From: Datnioides undecimradiatus
Lineage: Eukaryota; Chordata; Actinopteri; Lobotiformes; Datnioididae
Assembly (NCBI GenBank): GCA_008933995.1
Contig: WARS01000015.1
Span: 8,628,861-8,692,860, forward strand
Reading direction: 5' to 3'
DNA length: 64,000 nt
Shown in pieces: positions 48,534-62,717 of the stretch (positions within the stretch are counted from its first letter, which is position 1; every line of letters starts with the position of its first letter). The position numbers and the translations under genes were made by a program. The notes under the pieces were generated by a model. That model saw nothing but the letters and a program-made list of their open reading frames with translations. It had not been told where the DNA came from and searched no databases.

Positions 48534-48800
48534 GCCTTGTCAAAAAGAGCCCTGCATAGATTCAAAAATAAACTAAAAATACAAAAAGAGAGGCGGACAC
48601 ACACGTATTTGGGCACACACACATTACCACACTCGTGAGTAATGTGTCCCGAGTGAATTAATATGACTCTCTGTGAGTCATTAATGGAAGTCAATAGGCC
48701 CCTTAATGGTCATTCTCTATGTTGGTTGGTTTGTCGTTAATGTGTCATGATTTAAGTACATGTGAGCTCCATAGTGGAGTCTCTATGTCTGTTTAACAAT

Positions 48801-48821
48801 TGTGTGTGTGTGTGTGTGTGT
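48801..48821. repeat. (TG)n microsatellite
   Basis: About ten TG units. Confidence 0.9.
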
Positions 48822-51758
48822 TACTCTGTCTGTTGGTAAGTCTGCTCAGTATGCTGAAAAACACTCTCCACTTAACTATTTACCCAGGTATTTAAAAAGA
48901 TTTCAGTATTTTTATACACTAAACATTTGATGATTGCTGAGTTTGAGGCCAGTGAATAAATAATTAAAAATTTCTCTGCCAGTGGAGTCGTGGTGTGGAG
49001 GAAACATTTAGACTTTTAAATAAGAATTTTAAAAAGTAGTGTCAAATAATATAATAATGATATATTATATTATACCTTAGATTATCATTCATACAGAACA
49101 TATAATTTAGCTGTTAAATGAATAATCAAACAATCAAATCAAATCAAATGAAAAAATTGTATAATAAGAAAAATTTAAATTAAAAAACTGATGCAACTGC
49201 TGGCTGAAGCCCTTTGCTGACCAGTGATTACTGTTGCTTAGCAAGCATAATGAGGCATGAAATAACGTGAGATCATGTGAGGTGGTACATTCAATGCTCC
49301 CTCTGGCACGATAATCTCATTAATATCGTGTAGTGCGCAGCGCAACGCTTTTTTCAAATCTTCCAGTGTGTGCATGTTAGAGATTAGAACATCTGTGCAG
49401 ACTCTCCTTATGAGTGTGATGCAGCCCGATTTCAGAATCGGTGAGGATTTTATGACGTCTGTAGGCCGATTCAGGCTTAATCGTCAGTAGGGAAAATTTT
49501 ATTCTGTGAGATTTCGCCATAGATTATTTGAAAATAAACACACACATCTATGTCATCTCCAAAAGCAGCCTCACTGCCTCGCTGCCACCAACATATCTCA
49601 CAACTAATCAAATGTTAAATGTCAAAAATTAATGATGTAGGAAGGAACTGAGAAGGAATGAATGAGGCCAGGTTGCTGAAACACGCCTACCAAGCTCAAA
49701 GCTATCAGGCTTGCTACAGTTAAGGCTACATTTCTCCAATGGACAGTTCAACATCAACTTTGCATAGTGTTTGCTATCTAAGGACCTTAATTTAAACCTC
49801 ACAGAGACATCTTTTGTTAAAAATGTCTCATTATCACAATAAATTGCACCCTTGATTTTTTTTCTATTATTTTATTTTACTTCTAGGCTGATTCATAAGA
49901 TGGCTAATTAGCTGTGAAGAGTGTAGACAAACACCAATATCTGGTAATTGTGTGAGTTGAGTGTTGCTCAACAAAGAAATCTGAGCGCAGACTTCCTGGT
50001 TGGTCTGCTACTACAACTAACTGTGCAGCAACACCTATTATTTACTCAATAGTCACACCCCAAACACAGCGGAAAAGTCCACTCCAGTGATTTGAATTAG
50101 TTTTGGTGACACCTGGTAGAGCACAGCAAACCTGTGAAGGCACCCATCTGTCATTCCAAGTGGTCAAACCATTAGTTATGAATAACCTTTTGCCCTAATA
50201 ACATTTAAATGAATGAGTTATTATAAACAGTTACAGCCATATGAGGAAATGCAGTGTTTTTGTATTTTGCATCATTTTTCAGCCTTGGAGGTTACCACAT
50301 GGGTTTCCCCTGTCAGTGTGCTATGCTTTGTGCCTCTGTGCATGTGGATGTCTGTATGTACACTAGCTTTCTCTATGAATGCCTCTAATCCCAGACTCAG
50401 AGGAATAACAATCTTTCAGGGGGCGTTCAGAGCTTATTGTTACTCTAAACCGACCTCGACAGACCACTGCTCATAATAAACTAGAATATAGCAGGAAAAA
50501 TACTGTATTGCGTCACTGTCTCTGCACTTTTGTTTAGTATTATAATGGAAAACAATGCCAAACAGTTGTTGCATCTTGCCGTTAAATACTGAACATAATG
50601 ATTTTTAAAAAGTCGGTTGTCATAAAGCACCACAGTGGTGCTTAGCTGAGGGTCTCTGTGGTTTAATGGCTGCAACAAAAAACAAAAAAACCCCACAACA
50701 CAGCACCATATGTCTTTTGCACTGAACAATATCTGCTCAACTTCATATTAAGCTGATTAGGTCTTGCAGTAATCTGGACGCTGGCCAAAAATTTAGTGCA
50801 GAGCAGACATTATTGCCTTGTCGAATACATAAAAGCACACTGGAGACATTTTACCCTTGTAGGAAGTGCATTAACACATCCCAAGCACTTAAGCTGCACT
50901 AAATGTACCTTTAAGGCATTTAGGTGGCCTTGTTGTGAAGTGGAGAGACCTGTGAAGGTGTAAACAATGAAATAGGCCTCCAAGCCGCTGCTACTGAGTC
51001 ATGAAGCCTGGGAGCAATGGAGTAAATAAAAATGTTAAATTTAAATTAGAGAGAGTGACTTAAATAATGATGCTGTGCGGATATACTGGGCAGAATTAAC
51101 AAACTACATAGTGGGAAACTTAATCATTGTAGGTCTGATGACATGGTTTTGTGATTATGTAAGTGTACCTTTGTGCATCTTCATGAAGTATGAAAAACTC
51201 ACATTCATACAACATTCATAATGTGTGTCATCTCTAGTACTCCATCCACAATAAACCTGCATTTGTTCCATGAACTTTAACTAGGATCCATTAAAATTTC
51301 CCTGAATGGGTCTTATGATATGATGGCTCATGCAAGATGCACTGGGTATGAGATTGGTAGCATACCGCAAACACTGTTGTGGTGATAACAGCCTATTCTT
51401 GTATGATTTCAAGCGTACAAAAGCATGCATCATTCAGCTGAAACTTCTCAGAACCCAAGAAGAATCCAGCAGGAGATTCTCAGCAAGGTTTCACAGGAAT
51501 GAGGGCGAGAGCAACTGTCTCTCACGCTTTGAAAAAAAGCCTTGGGCTGTGAAGAAGCAGCAAGAGGAGTATACCTCTGAGACTTCTGATGGCAGAGTGA
51601 GCAGGGAAAAGAGCCAATCCTTGTTCTGCCGTTATAAGCCCTGCACTGCATACATTGACGAACGAGCAGGAGAGAAATTGGCATTGGGAATAAGGGCAAG
51701 ACGGTGTAAATTTTGAGCACAAAAGGCTTAAGGGGGCACTGTGCATGCACCCCCGTAG

Positions 51759-51790
51759 CCCCCCCCCCCCACACACACACACACACACAC
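51759..51790. repeat. C12 run followed by (AC)n
   Basis: Twelve C residues run directly into about ten AC units. Further short CA tracts lie at about 51942-51961 and 52053-52070. Confidence 0.9.
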
Positions 51791-53152
51791 TACAGTATGC
51801 ACTGGGCTTAAGAGGTGGCTGAGGAGAATGACTGGCGAGGGGATCAAAACCAAGCCCATGGGTGATGTTGGAGGGGAGCTCAGGGACTTGGGATGGAAGT
51901 CTGCTCCTCATCTGACGGTCATATGCACATTCAGATGTGCACACACTCACACACACACACAAAGTCTAAGAGCATAATGACCATAAGAAAAGGAGAGATA
52001 ACCAAAAAATACACACCACCAAGAGAGAAAAGTCAAACTCACATGCATCCATGCACACACACACACACACGCAGCATAAGGCTTTTACTGGCTGATTTTG
52101 CCAGGAGTGCAAGGATAATCCTGTGAAACTGTGTTTGTGTGCAGAAACTTTTAGTGGCCAGGAGAAAACACCCTCCAAAAGTTGAGAGGAGATGCCAATC
52201 AACTTTATACCACAATAATCTGTGACCTGGTTTCTCAATGCTGTCAGCCTCTTTGAGGAGTGAAAATAACAACAACACAGCTACATCCAATTATTTCCGT
52301 TTCAGGGCATTTCAACATTTTCTGTAAACATGCCTACTATTTTCATAGTCACAGTTTTCAGCTAGCGATTGGCCCAATCAAAACACCATATGGGTGTGTA
52401 TATATAGGTATATATAGGTAGTGTGGAGCAAATAGTGTGACTTGTATTTGCAAAAGACTTCAGTGATGCAGCCTACGCCAACAGTGTAGGTTCAGTGAGT
52501 GTCTGGAAAATGTGTTGATCATTTACAGAGAGCCAAAAAGTCGGAATTTATGGGAGTGCAGCTCCCATTAATGGTATCATCCTTTGAGGAGCCCACAGTC
52601 AAAACCGGGGTGACAAAGATAAAAATGGGAAATGACATTTGATTTATATTTACGCGTATGTTGTTAATTTTGCACAGGACAGACTAATCAGTGTGTTTGA
52701 GAATAAACAATCCTCTCCCAAAGCTGTAAACCCAAGCAGACTGTTTTCTCTGCTCTGGGCTTCTTGAATAAAAGTGAATGCAGGACTGATTTTGTAGGGG
52801 ATGACAGCTACTATAAAACTATCAATTTGAGGTCAGAAAGCTATTTCAAGAGCTGGAGCCTTGCTTTGTATATTTCTATGTGGTCTTCAATGAGATGTAG
52901 CACAAAAGGCGATCAGTGCTCGTGTGCAAACCTTTGATACAAATCCTGATGAATTTTATTTCTCTTTCAGCTGAAACCTGTTCAACCTTGAATATGGTTG
53001 AGTATAAATAGTCTAATGGTGTCGCACTCTTGCCTTCAGAGGAGGTGGTTTTGGGCAACAAGGACCAAGAGTAATCAGAATACATTGAAAAGTTTGGGTA
53101 TTCTCTCAGACCCAAAAATGTTACATTTTAAATAAGTGAATAAAACATGGCA

Positions 53153-53169
53153 GGGTTAGGGTTAGGGTT
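53153..53169 (+). repeat. Short interstitial telomere-like repeat
   Basis: GGGTTAGGGTTAGGGTT, nearly three units of the vertebrate telomere repeat, inside otherwise ordinary sequence. Too short to be a chromosome end. Confidence 0.8.
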
Positions 53170-56100
53170 CTCCAATGAATGTTTAGACCTCAGCTTTATT
53201 TTATGCTTTTTCTTTTCACATTACAAATTTATGGCAGTTTTCTCTGATTTCAATTCAGCAGCTTTTGTTTGTTTCAATATATTGTTCCTTTTCCAGGGTC
53301 TGTTTTTATTTCACAGCCCAACTTCTTGCAGTGACTTTTATGTAAAATTATTTCATAATCTTATTTTAAGACATCTATGGAAAGTATTTGTCAAATGGGT
53401 CAAATAAGACAGAGCCAGTCTTGTGATGTTACGTGAGTTATGTTTGCTCAATCAAACCAAAGCAGCAGCCAGTTTTTATGTAAGAAATGGTGTCAAGCAT
53501 ACATAATATTCCCATAATATATAATATAACCTTAATTGATGTATTGATTGGTTGTATCACACACATTCACATTTGAACAAAACATGTTTATTATTAAAGG
53601 CATCGTTTTTATTAGAACTTCCTTCATGGTCTTTGACCCTGAACTGGTTTCGGTGTCCCTGTAGTCATGAAAAACATGAGAAGAGGAGGTCAAAAGAGAG
53701 GCTTGTTGAAAGTCTCACTTCCCTCAAACCCTCTCAGGCCACTGTGACAGGGGACAGGAGTGAAAACACACATGTGTGAAAGCTGCCACATACTTGTTAA
53801 TTTGCTGACGGGGTTTCATCCGTCTACTCTGAACGAGGAAATAGACTTTGTCATCTTCTTTTGCTTTTCCACCTCATGGAAATGTCCTGTAACATCTTAC
53901 TTCACTTAAGAGCAGAGCCCCATCTGCTTTTTTATGCTTCTGCTGGGTTTACTTTAGTTCTGTCATTTCTCTTTATTTTATATAATCTTTCATTGTATAT
54001 TTATTCCATGCAGCCCTTGCCCTGCTGTTGCCCTCACTGTTGCGTCAAAGAGTTTTAAAAAAAAGCCCTCAGATTAACACAAGCATGGAAAATTAATGGC
54101 ATGTCATCAGCAACAGAGATTCATGGAGATTCATGAATGTTTACTTTTTACTCTACTCCCTAAGTGCTGGTCATTCAAGAGCGGAGACATTAACAAATGG
54201 ATGAAATGTAAGTAAAAAGATGCAAAGTGGTTTCTGAACAACATCAATTTTGTTCACTTAAGACTGTTTATGGGCATAAATTTTAAGCACGCAAATAAAT
54301 TCAACCAACAATGGTACAAACAGTCGTTTGAGGTTGCTGCCGCACGCTCATTACTGAGCTGTTTTCCATTCAGGGTCGCTGCATTGCCACTGTGAAGGAG
54401 GTCGAGAATCATGAATAATGACGTTTTGAAAATTTTGACTCATCCCCTGGAAACTGTAATTGTCTGTACACAAATTCATGACAATGACATTCATTTTCTA
54501 ATGACAGCCAGTCATTACAATTCCACCTGTACCAAAATCTCCAAAGATAGACAGTAAAATAGACAGAGACATCTTTGCTGGAATAATTCCACTTGTAGTA
54601 ATGAAAAATGACAAGGACCCACATTGGAAAAGGAAAATATTTCAACTTCCCATCACAGATAGCCCTCATCCATCTATCTCACATGCTGGTCATTCAACCA
54701 GGACCTTAACTGGAGAGATGTGGCGCCTGATGGCGGCTGATAACTGTTGTCAGAGGGGAGTGTCTGGGCTTGTTAGACACAAAAGTAAGAAGAAAGATGC
54801 TGCCCAGCGAGTGTGATCGCGCCTCTCAGCCTTACCCTGAAAACAAGAACATTGAGCTGAGATCACAGAGGGATTTGTGAGCATGTTTTACTGTTCACTA
54901 GTTGCCCCTGATGCTAGCTGGGTGGGTCAGATCACCCAGTTAAAAGAAACAAGTTTCCTGTGTGAGTTTCCATTGTCAACGTCTTGGTTTAAAGGAAAAT
55001 GAGTGTCTTTATAGCATTTCAGATGGATTACAGAAAGAAAAGAAAACACAATCTGACCTCATGACACCTGACAACTGTTGTCTGAGGGGATTGTCTGGTT
55101 TGTCTGATTCAGACATCTATGTTAGTCTGTATCAGATGGAGAGAGTGAAAGGCTTGGCGTGATAATCATTTCTGCCTCTATATCTCACCGAGCTTCCAAT
55201 TTTCTATCCATGACATGTCGAAAAGACAGCCTTGACGCTAGGACGGATAGATACTGGGGAATGTTTATCCAAATGGAGGAGGTGGATTTTTAAACACTTT
55301 GCATATCATCTGGTTTGCTGGTAATAACACCAAAGATACAATATCAGAGTAAAGCCTTCTGACAACAGCATTATCTTTGGTTCTGTGGAAGAATGGCCCG
55401 TCATTACCCCAAAGGTTGAATTGTTCTTACTTCACATTAGGCAAATGTGTCCTCAGCAGCACAGCATTTGAATGGAATTAGAGCTAATGGAGGAGACGAG
55501 CAGTTCACCAGCCTCGTGTATTAAAACTGCAGCAGGAGTGAGAAAAATATGACGGTGTGTGTGGGAAGAACAGATGCTTGTGTAACATCTTTGGCTTTGA
55601 CACAGTTGAACAGAGTCAGCCCTGGACTGAGGACAGAGGTTGTGCTGAAACACGCCCACAAGACTGCACTTACTTTAATGTTCGGAGAGGAGTGGAAAGG
55701 TCATCGGATGTTATTTTGCTCAAAGAATCCTGAGGTGAGCAGATGCAAAAGATGGGTGAACTCAGATAGATAGATGTGATCATTATCATAGGTTCAGCAC
55801 AAAGAAATTGTACATATAGAGCAAAAGCTATAAAAACACGATAATGTTGTGATGTAGATGTGATGCAGATTACCCAGACTCGGCTACTAATGGCTGTTAT
55901 ACTGTATGCACATAAAAGATGAACTCCATTGCTCAGACTTATTGTGCATGGAAAAAAAATAATTTCACAATACATAGATGATCCCTATGCACAGAATTAT
56001 GGATGTCTTTAAAGATGACATATTCATAATGTTGTCATTTTACGTTCTTTAAAGTAAAGGTGCACATGGGACAGTTTTAGTTTGTGTCATCTCAAACTTG

Positions 56101-57104
56101 ATCATAACAGTTCTTTTACAGCCCATGACTACCTAAAATGTGTGTGTGTGTGTGTATGTTTATACTGAAAACTGTTTTTTGAACCACCACAGGCCTGTGT
56201 AAGCACTTCTCCTTTGTCAAATGAGCCACTTCCCATATCTTTACACATTTCAGTCTCTCTATGGTATCAGCCCAGCATTCTGCGTGTGTATGCAGACATA
56301 GCTGTGTGTTGTGGTGGCTGTCGTCCTAAACTGCAGTTCTGATATGAAAAAAAGGATATCTTACTGAGGCACAGATGTGGCTGCTGAAAGCTGTCTCTCT
56401 GCTCCCCAGAGGAATAGTTTATAGAAAATCCTGCAGAAGTACTGCAGCGCTAAGAAATGTGAGAAGAAGCTGGCTAAGCAGTTGATAGCAGGTGCAGATG
56501 CTATTAAAGAGAGACCCATTTAAAAACAAATTACTGAGCTCCCCATTACATGATAAACAAAAATAAGTTTATTTCCATCACACCTTTCCTGAAAAATTGC
56601 AGCCCTAAGTGCTTTAGATTAAAGGATTAAATAAAAAGGAGACTAGAACCACAATTGTTGGCTGTGAAAAATGGGTTAAACGTGGATCTTGGAGCAGCAT
56701 AAGAGTGGGGGTGCTCTACAACAAGAATACTGCTGTTTTTCAAGCTTTCTGATTTACCACCATCAGAAGCAGGTAGAGGAGCAGCAGCTGGGGTGCCACA
56801 CAATTGCTCAGTTATATTAATTTAAAACTGCAGGATTATGGTTAATTTATCAAGTCGTTGTGCGGGTCCTGTGCTGATCTTTTTGTCTGTTTTAAAACAT
56901 TGAACACTGAAAATTATCTAAGACTATTAATGCTGTGGTGTGTGGCATTAGTTCATGTTTTAGACTTAATGACATATTCATCCTGTGCGACCACAATTAG
57001 GTGGTTACAATGGCTACAGATGCATTAAAGTAGAATTCTGTTGACTGATGGTCAGTGATATTTTTACTATCATCTAATTTTGGCGTGTTACGGTCAGTGC
57101 TGCT

Positions 57105-57105
<1 letters not shown>

Positions 57106-57152
<47 letters not shown>
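57106..57152. repeat. (GT)n microsatellite
   Basis: About 23 uninterrupted GT units, left arm of an inverted pair with the (CA)n at 57272-57339. Confidence 0.97.
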
Positions 57153-57153
<1 letters not shown>

Positions 57154-57270
57154 TGTGTCTGAGCTGGCTCAGTGTCCTCTGCTCTCATATCAGCTGGGAT
57201 GAAGAGCTGTGTACAATCCATCAGCTCACAGCTGTGACTTACAGCCTGTTGGTTAGTCAAGGTCGCTTTT

Positions 57271-57271
<1 letters not shown>

Positions 57272-57339
<68 letters not shown>
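57272..57339. repeat. (CA)n microsatellite, 68 bp
   Basis: About 34 uninterrupted CA units, the longest tract in the window, 119 bases from its complementary (GT)n. Confidence 0.97.
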
Positions 57340-57343
<4 letters not shown>

Positions 57344-59363
57344 TAAACACATACACACACATATTCTGTCCTTGCATCTGCATCCTCATCACACTTAGAG
57401 CATGTCTGTGTTATAACACCCAAAACAAAACACTCATCTCACATCTAATTGCTTTTATGAAGTTACAGAGAAACTAAATAATCCACAGTTGAAGGAAAAC
57501 TACTACTGGGATGTCCTGTTGGCATGTTGATGTATGCACCATTAACACTAAAGGTCATGAGTTTAAATGTGGTTAATGTTTTATTTCTTTCCCTCTTTCC
57601 CATGTGTGCCGTCATTCTCCGCCATATGTTGTCTAACAAAGCATAAAAATAGCTGTGGAACAATAGATGAACATGTTCTACTTTGAGGCGAACAGCTTCT
57701 CACAGCTGCACACTTTGTATTGGGTTGAGAGTTCACTATGTAGTGTCTTTTCTGAAGTTGTTTAGGATGCAATCACCTTTCAAGCTGCAACAGAAGATCA
57801 AGCAATCTCAAATAGAAGTGGCTCATATTTTTGCATACAGACGGAGAAATGGCTGAGCCTAGTTTGAAGATGCCCAGAGTGTGAACAAATTGATTCTTTG
57901 TCATAATGCCTGTCCAATTAATTTACCTTTTCCAGCTGAGGCTTTGTGGAGAGGTTGGCTAATTGCTGCTGCCTCAGTCAGAGTCATCACAGCCCTCTGC
58001 AGGGAGGGAAGCCAAACATTGAACCAGGGGACCGGCCATCTTGAGGAGTGCTGGTGAAATCAGAAACACTAAAAGAAATAAGCACTAAAAGTTGTTCATC
58101 ATCATAGATTTCAGCAAAAACGTAACTGTTTTAAATACATATTTTAGAAATGTTCAATATAACAAAGTAAAAATTTGAATATAAGTATATATATATAAAA
58201 AATATATATGTAAAGACAAAAAAACAGTTGTTACCTTTGAATGTACATCTGGTATAAGTGGGTCTGATGTTATTGTCTTTCACAGAAAAAAACAGATGGC
58301 ATGCTTAATTCTAGTACTAAAATAGCTCTCACATATGTTATTTATTTGCTTCTGTGAACACCTGGATGATGAGAGCAGTTCTAACTTATTCCAATTTGAG
58401 ATTTTAACTCATTATTATTGTTCTTAAAATAAACCAAAAAAAGCATCACGTATGCAGGTTTTCTCTGTATGCCTGCCCATGCTGACGTTGTGTGGTCCTC
58501 GGTGGCGCACACACACCCTGCTGTTGTTGCCATGATGCTGCGCCTCTATATTTAATTTCAGACCACACAACTCTGTGTTGATAATAATTGCATGGATTAC
58601 CTGGAGCCATAATCACATGATGTGTGACGAGGAGAAGGTAAAGCACAGGCCATCTGGTCTGCTTGGGTGCGGCTGAGCTAACACATGCATACATACACAC
58701 ACACGCAGTGTCAAAAAGGAATGCATACATAACAACAAACAAAAAAGCAATACCCTGATTTGAACTTTACCTGTAAATTACCCTGTATATACACATTAAT
58801 GAACACACATATGATATCATAATAATATCATATAATAGTTTCCTTTATCATGGGTAGAATATAGTTGGGTAATTTTGTGCTATTACACCAAAACACTAAT
58901 ATTAACATGGGTTGAAAGATTTTTTTTCTGTTATGTCTTCTCTTCCTTGTCTCCCTAATTTACTAAACCTCACAAAAATAGATGTCTCAGAGAGAAGAAC
59001 ATTTTCGGCATTGCATCCATTCATCTAGTCTAGTAGCAAACTAAAATACACTGTACATTATGTTTCGATATATTTTTAGCAAACAGATTACTGACATATT
59101 CACTGCCTGTATCTGTCCTTCTAGGTTCCTTTTTTTGCCCTTCATCCTCCAACAGGATCTTCATCCATTGTTTCCTGCCTCACCTTCCCCCACCAATGTT
59201 GCATCATCTCACATCTTTTCTCTTCTCCAAGCTGCAGCCTGCTATCAAAGCCCTCCATCTCTGTCCTCAGCCACCAACCTGTCACTTAAACCTCAGAGCT
59301 ATGGGACACAGCTGCTGGATATCTGTAACCTCTATGCATACATATACACAAACCAAGTGTGCA

Positions 59364-59364
59364 G

Positions 59365-59393
<29 letters not shown>
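59364..59393. repeat. (CA)n microsatellite
   Basis: About 14 CA units. Confidence 0.93.
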
Positions 59394-59395
<2 letters not shown>

Positions 59396-61055
59396 GACAC
59401 ATGTGACAGTCCCATGCTGCCTCTCTGGACTATAATCAATGGGGGTCTCAGCTGCAGGTCTGGCCATCTCTTCTCTGAGGGATGGAGAGATCAGTCAGCC
59501 CTCCAGGGGAATTGATAAAGTGTGTCTGTGTGTCTCTGTGTGTGTGTGCGTATGTGTGTGCTTCTAAAATTTCAAACATTTGGGGACAAATGTGAAATTT
59601 AAACCATTTTACTGGTAATGGCTTTTCTAATTTGAGACAACACTGGTGTGATAATTTGAGTTCAATGCAGCTGCAATCAGTGTTAGCTAGGACACTTTTA
59701 GTATTGTAGGTTAATGGAGGAGGTGAAGCATTGAGTGAAAAAGATTCTAAAACAAAGATGTGATGAGGTTTTATCACACATCAAGAGTACAGCTGATTTA
59801 ATTGGTCCGGGTGACTGAATAAAGACTGTCAGAGGTAATAAATTCACCATCGACTTTTCCCTTCATACATCAAATACATTTGCTTTTTATACTGTACACT
59901 AAGCGGACTGTTGAACTGTCACAGATTTGACAGAATATTGCAATTAGTTAATATTTGCTGCCTTCAAGCTCATATTACCAGAACTATTAATTCTAATGAT
60001 GAACACAAACAATTAAATGAACTTAATGGTGTTAAAATGGACAGACAGTGAAGTTCTCAAATTAATTTAAATTTGTTAACTGGGTAGCAGAAATAAGCTG
60101 TGAACACAAGACAGTCACATATCATCAGATCGTTTCAGTTTTTCCTAATGAAGGTGTCCTAACTGAGAACAGGATGCTGTGCCTCTTGTTAAAAAACTAT
60201 TCACCCATTTCAGTTACAAAATAGTTTTACACACTTCATCAGTTGAAACTGATGCTGACTTTTGTGACTGTTTCCACTTCACTCAGCAGTTCACAGAGAA
60301 GAGAGCTGCACATGTTTCATATGGTCACTTTTTAAAGTAAAGATATTCTCAAAAATTATGAAGTGTAGAGAGAAATCAGGGTGCTGTTGGTAGCTACATG
60401 TATGTAAACTGTCCTCTAACTAAAGTAACTTAAGAACAATTTAAGTTATGCATAAATAACTTAGACACTTGCTCATTTGAAAGTTAAAAAGGTGAACTTT
60501 TTACAAAACAGTTGGTTATTTACATCAAGTAGAGTATCAAGTAGATAAAAACAACATTAACATTCATTGAACGTCTCAGCCAACTCCCAAGGAGTCATGG
60601 CCCTTAGCTGCTGAAAGCTCCACTATGTTAAGATAAGATAAGATTTATACTTTTTTACACTACTTTTAACCAGCTAGTCTCTTACTTTGTCATTCCGGTA
60701 GAGGTGGTGACACTAAATTTTTAGGACCTGTTGGTTAAAATATGCAGCAGACTACAGAAGACAGCAAACACTGTGAAAACAGTGACAGTGAACCAAAACT
60801 GTGGAGTTAAATGCAGGAAACCAAAACAATGAGCTCAAAGATGCTGAAATGCTGCAGAGCACATTTGAATGATTCATCAGTACAAGTGAAGCCATTTTCA
60901 AGCAGTAATGTGATTGTTTGTTAATATTAGGTATTAATAAATATAAAGTGTAAATAACAAGAGTATGTTTTCACTGCATGTATGCCATCAATCTACAGGG
61001 AATTAATTTATATGTCAGTGCCCCCCAAAGGAGATTTAACAGAGAAGCTCAATAA

Positions 61056-61058
<3 letters not shown>

Positions 61059-61095
<37 letters not shown>
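61059..61095. repeat. (GT)n microsatellite
   Basis: About 18 GT units. It is followed 217 bases later by a (TC)n(CA)n compound tract. Confidence 0.95.
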
Positions 61096-61097
<2 letters not shown>

Positions 61098-61311
61098 CCC
61101 AACATGTGTGTGAACAGCACATTTGCCAGGTGTTTGTTAGTCTGAGCATATGTAGTACTGTATGTGTGTGTGTGCTCTCCAAAGCCCTGAAGGTCAGCAG
61201 TAAGGTGATTATACCTCAGCTGCATCCAGGTTTGGAGCACAAACGGCTGCACTTCCACATTGATTTCCTGTCACTCTAGATGGAAATTCATACTGTACAC
61301 CAGATTGGACT

Positions 61312-61314
61312 ATC

Positions 61315-61366
<52 letters not shown>
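61312..61366. repeat. (TC)n(CA)n compound microsatellite
   Basis: A TC run of about 14 units passes directly into about 13 CA units. Confidence 0.95.
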
Positions 61367-61371
<5 letters not shown>

Positions 61372-62717
61372 ATCATCCTCAAACTGATGAATGATCCCAA
61401 AGTTAGCGGTTAAAAGGTGCAGGATCAGACTGTGTTTTTGACAGGTCACTGCTGGTTTCAGTGGACGGCTGGAAATGTATTCTCTGGGATCTGGATGAAC
61501 TGTCAAATGAGGTTATAGGAAAAGGTTTCATCTGGAATTTTAATTCTCAAATTTAAAACGGCTGACATGTTATTGAAATTCAAATGACCACCTCTCCCAT
61601 ATTTCTCAATCTTACCACATGAATATGAATGGAGTGATAGCCTCCATCTGATTATCCCTTAATATGCATGAGAGGAGAGAACTTGATGAATTACCTAAAT
61701 CTGTGTACTGATCCCCATTTGCGATTATTGGACCAAGAAACCAATTGTTCTATAATGAGAAGCATTTACGCCCACACTGGATGGACTTTTAATGATATTT
61801 GGGTTCCATCCTGACCTGGCCTTGTTACGCGAAGGGTCAAGGGTCGTGCATCTTGTGAAGGAAGCATCCGTCACACTTGACATTTCGTGTTGACCTCTGC
61901 AGAGACTCTGCTCCATGGAAGCTGTGAGGGCGCTGACAGTTCATCAGCAAAGGTGCAATGAATGGAAATACACATAAACACACACAGAGAGGCGTGTGCA
62001 TGTGGCTACACGCACACACCCGTTCCAATTTCACAACACACTTCCCCCGTCTCTTGCACATGTTTAAAAAGCTTTTTATTTCAGGCAGTGATTGCGGGCT
62101 TTAAACATTACTTGTGAATGGGCACTACCATTAAGGCTTGTTCATTGCTGTGCTAACAGCCTCGTTCCCTATGACAGGTCAGGGCTGTGTAAGTGGAGCC
62201 ACATGAGTGATGACATCAATGCCTGGTATTTATGCAAAAAGCTGGACTGCAAATGAAAACCATAATTTGGCGTCATGCTATGTAATGGATTTCAACCCAT
62301 TGCATTTGACCTGTACTCTATAATTTTTTTTTTTTTTTGGACTATTTTACGACTAGTCTCTATTTCTTAGAATCTTGACAAGTTGGTGAGGGTGGTTTAA
62401 AGAAAGTCTTTGAACTGTAGTGTCAGTTGTTTTTTGTCTCCAAAGTTTCACTTGAATTTACACAAAAAACATTAAACTCCCCTCCACTGCAATTAAGAAG
62501 AAAATATTGTAACAATTATATGTAATTTTAACTTTATTGCATTAATTTGACAGCCATATTGACTGGCTAAAGATGTTAAAAACATACCATCAGCATAAAA
62601 AATATCCAGTAAAAGCTACTGTATATACTGTTGAGTAGTTTGAAGTAATACCCACCTTAACTAAGTGCCACAATTCACAATTCACAATTCAGTATTGCTT
62701 TTATGTTAATCCATCAG

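Noticed and set aside
51330..51716. 128-codon plus-strand open frame with mixed composition
   Set aside because: The sequence looks protein-like but I recognise no family, no nearby exons, promoter or poly(A) context support it, and its length is possible by chance in 64 kb.
53153..53169. Telomere or chromosome end
   Set aside because: Fewer than three units, with unrelated sequence on both sides.
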